NCBI RefSeq assembly: GCF_009939005.1
Contig: NZ_JAACJS010000006.1
Coordinates: 1-64,000 of the forward strand
Reading direction: 5' to 3'
DNA: 64,000 bases
Source: Sediminibacterium roseum
GTDB taxonomy: Bacteria; Bacteroidota; Bacteroidia; Chitinophagales; Chitinophagaceae
Shown here: positions 57,947-64,000 of the stretch, piece after piece
Layout of the letters: each line of letters begins with the position of its first letter
How positions within the stretch are numbered: position 1 is the stretch's first letter
The notes under the pieces: generated by a model
Database searches by the model: none
Seen by the model: the letters and a program-made list of their open reading frames with translations, nothing else
Told to the model about the DNA's origin: nothing
Position numbers and translations under genes: made by a program

Positions 57947-59101
57947 CTACGCGCGATCATCGCGAAAATCAATTACCGATGCAAGAACGGTTGTACAAAA
58001 CCCGAGCGCCGCGATCAGGGTGAGCGACCAGCGCAGGCTCGATGCCTGGGCGATAAATCCTATAATAGGTGGCCCGAGCAAGAAACCCAGGAAGCCGATA
58101 CTCGAAACCGCCGTAAGTGCGGCCCCGGGCGATAAGGTCTTTGATTTTCCTGCGGCACTGTATACGAGCGGAATTACGGAAGACACGCCAAACCCCACGA
58201 GCAAAAAACCAGCCGTTGCAGCGATGATCGTTGGAAAAACAACTGCAGTAAGCAATCCCGCGGCAATCACCATACCGCTGGCCTGTAATACTTTCTGTTT
58301 ACCAAAACGCGTTACGATCTTGTCGCCCACAAACCTCCCACCGGCCATTGTTGCCATAAAGGCCGTGTAACCAAGCGTGGTTAAGGCAACCGGCGCTTCC
58401 ACCACTTTCTGAAAATATACACCGCTCCAGTCGAACATGCTTCCTTCACAAACCATGCAACTGAATGCGATCATCCCGAGTTTAAGCAACATGCCATCGG
58501 GCCTGGCAAAAAAGGGTTGGTTGGGATGGCTCGCATCTTTGCGCAGGATAAACCGCCTGAACAGGAACACCATGACCAGTGAGCAGGAACAGATCACCAC
58601 AAAATGCCATTGCGGTGCAATGCTTTCCGAAACCATAACAGAACCGATGGCGCCACCGGCAAACCCCGCGAAACTCCAGATACCGTGAAAGGAGGCCATG
58701 ATCGACCGGCCATACAAAGATTCAACACCAACGGCCTGTGTGTTTACAGATATGTTGCAAAGATTTCCGAGAAAACCGAACAGCAGCGCAGCGGGTGCCA
58801 GTTGCCATACGGACCCGGCAAAGCCGATCAGCACGAGGATGCAGGGATAAGATGCAGCCGCAATGGTTACGATCCTGCGGCTAACGAATTTATTGACCAG
58901 CCAACCGGAAAATGGAAGACAAAGCATCGACCCCACCGGCAGGGCGAGTAACAAGGCGCCGAGCTCGGCATCATTGAATTGAAATTTTGTTTTGATATCG
59001 GGAATCCTGCTCGCCCAGCTTGCAAAACACAAACCCGCAATAAAAAAGAACGCCGCCACAGCCATACGCTTCGTTCTGTTTGAGACTTCCGGTTGGTTCA
59101 T
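57947..59101 (-). CDS. MFS transporter, YbjJ-like
   Basis: 384 residues with twelve predicted membrane helices. Major facilitator signs include the loop GWLVNKFVSRRIV between TM2 and TM3 and the second-half GDKIVTRFGKQKVLQ. The segments SFHGIWSFAGFAGGAIGS and CEGSMFDWSGVYFQKV are typical of the E. coli YbjJ subgroup. The substrate is unknown. The gene is divergent from aspS; only the last hundred bases of each promoter region separate them. Confidence 0.85.
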   Translation of the reverse strand: MNQPEVSNRTKRMAVAAFFFIAGLCFASWASRIPDIKTKFQFNDAELGALLLALPVGSMLCLPFSGWLVNKFVSRRIVTIAAASYPCILVLIGFAGSVWQLAPAALLFGFLGNLCNISVNTQAVGVESLYGRSIMASFHGIWSFAGFAGGAIGSVMVSESIAPQWHFVVICSCSLVMVFLFRRFILRKDASHPNQPFFARPDGMLLKLGMIAFSCMVCEGSMFDWSGVYFQKVVEAPVALTTLGYTAFMATMAGGRFVGDKIVTRFGKQKVLQASGMVIAAGLLTAVVFPTIIAATAGFLLVGFGVSSVIPLVYSAAGKSKTLSPGAALTAVSSIGFLGFLLGPPIIGFIAQASSLRWSLTLIAALGFCTTVLASVIDFRDDRA

Positions 59102-59148
59102 GACTGCAAAGATGCCCTCAAAATCACAATCGGGGAAGATTTTGAGGC

Positions 59149-59156
59149 TATATTTG
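59149..59156 (+). promoter_or_regulatory. -7 box of aspS
   Basis: TATATTTG, a TAnnTTTG match, 98 nt upstream of the aspS ATG. Confidence 0.5.
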
Positions 59157-59253
59157 CCGTCCGGAGAAATGATTAATGAGGAACGAGGAAATTATCATAA
59201 GATCATCGGCGATCCATCATTTTGTCCAAACAAGCAATCGAAAAAAATAAATT

Positions 59254-61092
59254 ATGTACCGTTCTCACACATGTGGTGAATTAACCATCAATGAAGTAAA
59301 ACAGGAAGTGACCCTGGCCGGATGGGTTCAGACCGTTCGCAAATTTGGCGCGATCACATTCGTGGATCTGCGCGACCGGTATGGCATCACCCAATTGTTA
59401 TTTGGCGAAGAGCTGAATACCCAACTCGATGCTCAGCCCTTGGGCCGCGAATTTGTGTTACAGGCAAGCGGCATCGTTTCTGAACGCAGCAACAAAAACC
59501 CGAACATCCCTACGGGCGATATAGAACTGGCCGTTTCTTCTTTTAAAATACTGAACAGGTCCGCGGTGCCTCCTTTTACGATACAGGACGATACCGATGG
59601 CGGCGATGACCTCCGCATGAAATACCGTTTTCTTGACCTGCGCAGAAATGCTGTAAAAAGAAATCTCGAATTGCGCTATGCAGTTAACCGCTCGGCGAGA
59701 AATTACCTGCATGAAAACAACTTCATGGACATAGAAACACCGTTCCTCATCAAATCAACACCCGAAGGTGCGAGGGATTTTGTGGTTCCATCAAGAATGA
59801 ATCCCGGCCAGTTCTATGCACTGCCGCAATCGCCACAAACCTTCAAGCAATTGCTGATGGTGAGCGGCTACGACCGCTACTACCAGATCGTAAAATGTTT
59901 CAGGGATGAGGACCTGCGCGCCGACAGGCAACCGGAGTTTACCCAGATCGATTGCGAAATGGCGTTTGTGGAACAGGAAGATATCCTGAACATGTTTGAG
60001 AGCCTGATCAAACGGATCTTCAAGGATGTAAAGAACATTGATTATACGGAAGCGGTAGAGCGGATGACATGGGAAGACGCAATGTGGACCTACGGTAACG
60101 ACAAGCCCGATATCCGTTTCGGCATGAAGATCGGTAACCTTAAATTTCCTGCACATACTTTCCCTTCAAGGATCGCACACCTGCAAAACAGCCTGATCGG
60201 CGTAGGCAGCTCAGGCTTCCCGGTTTTCGATAATGCCGAAACCGTTCTTGCCATTGCAGCAAAGGGTTGCAGCGAATACACGAGAAAGCAACTGGATGAA
60301 TTGACGGAATGGGTGAAACGCCCGCAGATAGGCATGCAGGGACTGATATACATCAAATGCAATGCAGACGGCACTTATAAAAGCAGCGTAGACAAGTTCT
60401 TCAGCGAAGACAAACTGAAAGCCATCGCTGATGCAGCCGATGCAGAAGCGGGCGACCTGGTGCTGGTGCTCGCCGGCCGCGAAGAAAGAACGCGTAAGGC
60501 AACCAGCGAGCTTCGCCTCGAAATGGGCAAACGGCTCGGGCTGCGGAAGGAAGATGAGTTCAAATTGTTATGGGTACTCGATTTCCCGTTGTTTGAATAC
60601 GCGGAAGAAGACAACCGCTGGGTGGCGCGGCACCATCCTTTTACCTCACCCAAGCCGGATCATATCGCGATCATGATCAACAACAACCCGGTGATCGAAA
60701 ATGCGGAAAAATACCTGGAGCACCCTTACTCCAACATCAAGGCCAATGCCTATGACATGGTGCTGAATGGAAATGAGATCGGTGGTGGATCCATCCGTAT
60801 CTTTCAGAGAGAACTGCAGGAGAAAATGTTTGCGGCGCTGGGCATGTCTGAAGAAGAGGCCTTGCACAAATTCGGATTCCTGCTCGGCGCATTCGAATAC
60901 GGCGCACCACCGCATGGCGGTATCGCATTCGGTTTCGACCGCTTGTGTTCCATCCTCGGCGGCAGCGAAAGCATCCGCGATTTCATCGCCTTCCCTAAAA
61001 ACAACGCGGGAAGAGATGTTATGCTCGATGCACCAAGCACGATAGACGAGAAGCAGTTTGATGAACTGCAGATAAAGTTGAACCTGAAATAA
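59254..61092 (+). CDS. aspS: aspartyl-tRNA synthetase
   Basis: 612 residues, the bacterial type (with a GAD insertion), longer than the archaeal form (~430). It charges tRNA-Asp. The anticodon-binding OB domain ([20 protein letters not shown]) comes first; class II motif 2 is [20 protein letters not shown], the insertion domain spans about 285-430, and motif 3 is [34 protein letters not shown] is the flipping loop. Whether it also accepts tRNA-Asn cannot be told from this alone. Confidence 0.97.
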   Translation: MYRSHTCGELTINEVKQEVTLAGWVQTVRKFGAITFVDLRDRYGITQLLFGEELNTQLDAQPLGREFVLQASGIVSERSNKNPNIPTGDIELAVSSFKILNRSAVPPFTIQDDTDGGDDLRMKYRFLDLRRNAVKRNLELRYAVNRSARNYLHENNFMDIETPFLIKSTPEGARDFVVPSRMNPGQFYALPQSPQTFKQLLMVSGYDRYYQIVKCFRDEDLRADRQPEFTQIDCEMAFVEQEDILNMFESLIKRIFKDVKNIDYTEAVERMTWEDAMWTYGNDKPDIRFGMKIGNLKFPAHTFPSRIAHLQNSLIGVGSSGFPVFDNAETVLAIAAKGCSEYTRKQLDELTEWVKRPQIGMQGLIYIKCNADGTYKSSVDKFFSEDKLKAIADAADAEAGDLVLVLAGREERTRKATSELRLEMGKRLGLRKEDEFKLLWVLDFPLFEYAEEDNRWVARHHPFTSPKPDHIAIMINNNPVIENAEKYLEHPYSNIKANAYDMVLNGNEIGGGSIRIFQRELQEKMFAALGMSEEEALHKFGFLLGAFEYGAPPHGGIAFGFDRLCSILGGSESIRDFIAFPKNNAGRDVMLDAPSTIDEKQFDELQIKLNLK

Positions 61093-61129
61093 AAGACATA
61101 CTTCCGGTCAACATACTTTCCAATAAATC

Positions 61130-61160
61130 AAAGCGGATCTTACGGTCCGCTTTTTTATTG
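61130..61160 (+). terminator. terminator of aspS
   Basis: Stem aaagcgga/tccgcttt (8-nt loop) followed by TTTTATTG, 37 bp after the stop. Confidence 0.85.
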
Positions 61161-61262
61161 GCGGTTGATATACATTATTTAGTAATGCATTTCCAACTTA
61201 TCGTATAATATCCACAGCCCGGTTGTCTTGGCCGGCCCATGCTGCTTGTTCCCTGTTTCCAT

Positions 61263-61270
61263 TACCTTTG
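61263..61270 (+). promoter_or_regulatory. -7 box giving a leaderless transcript
   Basis: TACCTTTG, identical to the rpsL and yidC boxes, is followed by CCCC and then the ATG at 61275. Confidence 0.6.
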
Positions 61271-61274
61271 CCCC

Positions 61275-61793
61275 ATGAAGCAATTAACCATCTTCCGCGT
61301 TCTCACCTTCCTTTTATTGCCTTTTGCAGTATTGCTGGGCGGTGCCGGCCTGCTGATGCTGCTGGCCGCGCTTGCAAGGCCGCAGTTGTTGCTGCAGGTT
61401 TTTATCACTGCGGGATTTGTGTTCTATCTCTTCAGCAGCCTCCGCTTTCTTTCAAAACACATCGATCCCGAGCGCCCAGCAAGAACTTCGATGCGCGAAT
61501 GGATCAGGGTAAACGGGTTTGTGGCTGGGTTCCTGGCCCTTAACTCTATCTACAGTTTTATCCGGGCCATTGCTATGGACCCCGCAGACACCCGGAAGGT
61601 CTTCGAAGAAATGAAAGAATCGCAACCTGCTTTCAGCACCATCACATTTGAACTGTACAGTTCGGTGATGAAGTTTGCCGCGTACCTGTCGCTCGCGTTT
61701 GGCATCCTTCTCCTGGTACACATCCTTATGTCTATACCGATCCTGAAAAAATACGGTTACCTGTTCAGCATTGCCAAAGAGAACAAGGGATAG
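61275..61793 (+). CDS. integral membrane protein of unknown function
   Basis: 172 residues from the ATG at 61275; a frame to 61239 would put the -7 box inside the gene. Four membrane helices: about 10-32 (LTFLLLPFAVLLGGAGLLML), 38-55 (LLLQVFITAGFVFYLFSSL), 80-100 (VNGFVAGFLALNSIYSFI), and 132-155 (AYLSLAFGILLLVHILMSI). No conserved family motif recognised. It lies 62 bp before rarA on the same strand and may share its transcript. Confidence 0.7.
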   Translation: MKQLTIFRVLTFLLLPFAVLLGGAGLLMLLAALARPQLLLQVFITAGFVFYLFSSLRFLSKHIDPERPARTSMREWIRVNGFVAGFLALNSIYSFIRAIAMDPADTRKVFEEMKESQPAFSTITFELYSSVMKFAAYLSLAFGILLLVHILMSIPILKKYGYLFSIAKENKG

Positions 61794-61855
61794 ACCTGCG
61801 CGATTGTACTCCATAAATTTACCCGGTTCTCCCGCTTGTTCAGTAATTTTAAGTT

Positions 61856-63139
61856 GTGAACAGCAATATACCATTGGCAGAAAGGATGCGCCCGGAAACG
61901 CTGGACGATCTTGTGGGGCAGGAACACCTTACCGGCAAAGCAAGTATTTTACGCAGGTCCATCGAACAGGGGCGTGTGCCTTCGATGATCCTTTGGGGCC
62001 CGCCGGGCGTGGGCAAAACAACCATCGCCAACATCATCGCGCACACCTTGCAGGTTCCTTATTTTCAATTGAGTGCCATCAGCAGTGGTGTAAAGGAAGT
62101 TCGCGAAGTGATTGAGCAGGCGAAACAACAACCGAATACCATTTTATTCATCGATGAGATCCACCGTTTCAACAAGGGGCAGCAGGATGCATTGCTGGGT
62201 GCGGTAGAAAAAGGCACCATCACACTCATCGGCGCCACAACCGAAAACCCTTCCTTCGAAGTGAACAGCGCCCTGCTCAGCCGCTGCCAGGTGTATGTTT
62301 TGAAAGCGCTGCAGCACAACGATCTCATACGTTTGATGCAGCAGGCCATAGAAAAAGACGAGCTGTTAAAAAGCAAAGACATCCAACTGAAAGAGACCGA
62401 GGCGCTGCTTTCAATTTCCGGTGGCGACGGAAGAAAACTGCTCAATCTTTTCGAGCTCGTTGTTCAGACACAACTGCTCGAAAAAGCGAAGCCGGGTAAA
62501 AGCCTTGTCATTACAGATGAGATGGTAATGCAGGTGGCGCAGAAAAAAATTGCGTTGTACGATAAACAGGGCGAGCAGCACTACGATATCATTTCAGCCT
62601 TCATCAAAAGCATGCGCGGCAGCGATCCGAATGGCGCCGTATACTGGCTGGCGCGGATGATCGAGGGAGGAGAAGATGTAAAGTTCATTGCGCGGCGCAT
62701 GCTCATTTTTGCGAGCGAGGACATCGGCAACGCAAACCCGAATGCACTCTTGTTGGCAAATGCAACATTCGATGCCGTTTCAAAGATCGGTTACCCCGAG
62801 AGCAGGATCATTTTATCGCAATGCGCCACCTATCTCGCATCGTCGGTCAAAAGCAATGCATCTTATATGGCAATCGGCGCAGCAGGGGCCGCCGTGCAGC
62901 AACATGGCGACCTGCCCGTTCCGCTGCACATCAGGAATGCGCCAACAAAACTGATGAAGGAAATGAATTACGGCAAGGGCTACAAATACTCCCACGAGGG
63001 CGAAGGCAATTTTCTGGACCAGGAATACCTTCCCGAAAAAATTGCAGGCACTACTTTTTACGATCCGCAAAACAACGCACGTGAAAATGAGCTGCGGAAG
63101 TTTTTGAGGGAAAGATGGAAGGGAAAATACGGTTATTGA
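61856..63139 (+). CDS. rarA: replication-associated recombination protein RarA
   Basis: 427 residues with a GTG start. AAA+ ATPase of the MgsA/RarA/WRNIP1 group that acts at stalled forks. Motifs: AERMRPETLDDLVGQEHL, Walker A WGPPGVGKTT, Walker B FIDEIHRFNKGQQDALL, sensor 1 IGATTENPSFEVNSALLSRC, and sensor 2 region ISGGDGRKLLNLFEL. The C-terminal tetramerisation half follows (HYDIISAFIKSMRGSDPNGA, then RRMLIFASEDIG, YKYSHEGEGNFLDQEYLP). Upstream gene is a membrane protein; a DUF2809 gene follows after 18 bp. Confidence 0.96.
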   Translation: MNSNIPLAERMRPETLDDLVGQEHLTGKASILRRSIEQGRVPSMILWGPPGVGKTTIANIIAHTLQVPYFQLSAISSGVKEVREVIEQAKQQPNTILFIDEIHRFNKGQQDALLGAVEKGTITLIGATTENPSFEVNSALLSRCQVYVLKALQHNDLIRLMQQAIEKDELLKSKDIQLKETEALLSISGGDGRKLLNLFELVVQTQLLEKAKPGKSLVITDEMVMQVAQKKIALYDKQGEQHYDIISAFIKSMRGSDPNGAVYWLARMIEGGEDVKFIARRMLIFASEDIGNANPNALLLANATFDAVSKIGYPESRIILSQCATYLASSVKSNASYMAIGAAGAAVQQHGDLPVPLHIRNAPTKLMKEMNYGKGYKYSHEGEGNFLDQEYLPEKIAGTTFYDPQNNARENELRKFLRERWKGKYGY

Positions 63140-63157
63140 TCAGCAAAAAAATCCTGG

Positions 63158-63553
63158 ATGCAACTCGGTTTCTATAAAAAATATTTTCTCTGCACCGTTC
63201 TCTTGTTCATAACCGAGGTGCTCATTGCGTTGTATGTGCACGACCGGTTTGTGCGCCCTTACGTTGGCGATTACCTTGTTGTGATCCTGATCTATTGCTT
63301 CATCCGCAGCTTTGTAAAAATGCCCGTATTGCCCACGGCGCTTGCCGTTCTTGTTTTTTCTTTTCTGATAGAAACCTTACAGTATTTCAATATCGTGGAA
63401 ATACTGGGCCTGGAAAAGATCGAGATCGCACGGATCGTGATCGGCACGGGGTTTTCGTTGTGGGACCTGCTCGCCTACACCTGCGGCATCGTTACAGTGA
63501 TCGCACTCGAACAGAAAAAAGGATCTACCCTGCAGCAACCGCCTTTGAGATAA
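63158..63553 (+). CDS. DUF2809 membrane protein
   Basis: 131 residues with four membrane helices: about 8-28, 38-55 (GDYLVVILIYCFIRSF), 58-76 (LPTALAVLVFSFLIETLQYF), and 96-116. The phrases HDRFVRPYVGDYLVVILIY and GFSLWDLLAYTCGI match DUF2809. Function unknown. It is 18 bp after rarA, likely one transcript, and its last 29 bp overlap the 3' end of the convergent gene. Confidence 0.82.
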   Translation: MQLGFYKKYFLCTVLLFITEVLIALYVHDRFVRPYVGDYLVVILIYCFIRSFVKMPVLPTALAVLVFSFLIETLQYFNIVEILGLEKIEIARIVIGTGFSLWDLLAYTCGIVTVIALEQKKGSTLQQPPLR

Positions 63554-64000
63554 AATAGATATTCAGCCCCAGATACAACACCAGCAGTACCTGCGCCATC
63601 ACAAAATCGAAACGGTTTGCCTCGCGCAGTTTGTTCTTTTTCACCAGCCGCAGCGAATAAACCGATGAGGCCACGATCACCGAAATAAAGAACAGCGTAA
63701 TGCCATGCAGCAGGTCAACCAAAGTAAACGTGGTAGATTCCGGCAGTGATGAATCGATGATGTACTTGTTACCTATGGCAGCGAACAGCGATCCCACGCT
63801 CAAACCAAAGCGCGAATCAATATTATCTGCATGGATGTAAAAACAGATATACGAAATAAGGAACGCCACATACATGCCCAGGAACATTTTCCAGAACAAT
63901 TCATGCGCATCCCGCCGGATGCCGATCTTGACCCTGTAAGAGCTGTATTCGGTATGGGGTTTTACAAGGCTTTCGTCACCGAAAGCCGTTTCGTATAATT
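63525..64000 (-). CDS. membrane domain of a probable pentameric ligand-gated ion channel, 5' end outside window
   Basis: The visible 157 residues are open to the right edge, so the N-terminal part lies beyond the window. Four helices: M1 KMFLGMYVAFLISYICFYI, M2 RFGLSVGSLFAAIGNKYII, M3 from LLHGITLFFISVIVASSV, and M4 FVMAQVLLVLYLGLNIYFIS at the very C-terminus. The M2 to M3 link has SSLPESTTFT with the same spacing as the Leu-Pro of bacterial channel GLIC, and the pre-M1 strand YRVKIGIRRD also fits. If correct, an extracellular ligand-binding beta sandwich should precede it. The gating ligand is unknown. Confidence 0.6.
   Translation of the reverse strand, partial: LYETAFGDESLVKPHTEYSSYRVKIGIRRDAHELFWKMFLGMYVAFLISYICFYIHADNIDSRFGLSVGSLFAAIGNKYIIDSSLPESTTFTLVDLLHGITLFFISVIVASSVYSLRLVKKNKLREANRFDFVMAQVLLVLYLGLNIYFISKAVAAG

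Overview
The window looks like a chromosome segment of a Bacteroidota member, most likely family Chitinophagaceae (the family is an inference). The evidence is type IX secretion (T9SS) C-terminal sorting domains on three proteins, a type III glutamine synthetase, a GLPGLI-like secreted protein, a DUF2807 protein, a ComA homologue, and many promoters with the phylum's TAnnTTTG -7 box instead of TATAAT. No tRNA, rRNA, CRISPR array, insertion sequence or prophage was seen.

Layout. 1-7985 is a surface-protein region read leftwards: a lipoprotein overlapping a small T9SS protein, then a 281-residue secreted protein and an enormous repetitive protein that runs off the left edge. The two promoters of this region share one palindrome placed the same way against the -7 box, so the region is probably co-regulated. 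7986-8869 is rpsL-rpsG, closed by a terminator without fusA. 9168-14312 is a 1714-residue T9SS protein. 14646-22519 holds metabolic and conserved genes: ilvE, a possible DNA polymerase III psi-like protein, rdgB, a thioesterase, a DUF2059 protein, aroE, comA, a TPR protein and a GLPGLI-like protein. 22671-30913 runs yidC, a DUF4407 membrane protein, a secreted two-domain protein, a dipeptidyl-peptidase IV-type protease and pyrG. 31269-38867 has proC, rfaD, purL, a DUF2807 protein and glnN. 39051-46816 has two small secreted proteins, accC-accB-efp, a six-PKD T9SS protein and sucD. 46989-53261 is a 2090-residue alpha-2-macroglobulin with a TonB-plug-like module inserted before the A2M core. 53319-64000 has an FAD oxidoreductase, membrane proteins, two lipoproteins with a glutathionylspermidine-synthase-like amide ligase, an MFS transporter, aspS, rarA, a DUF2809 protein and the C-terminal part of a probable pentameric ligand-gated ion channel.

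How the genes relate. Much of the coding capacity is cell envelope: secreted adhesin-like giants, lipoproteins, A2M, peptidase and the insertase YidC. Housekeeping genes for protein synthesis, nucleotides, branched-chain and aromatic amino acids, proline, fatty acids and LPS heptose lie between them. Two long palindromes of one family (19680-19769 and 54391-54484) are dispersed REP-like repeats. Several transcripts appear to begin at or within a few bases of the start codon.
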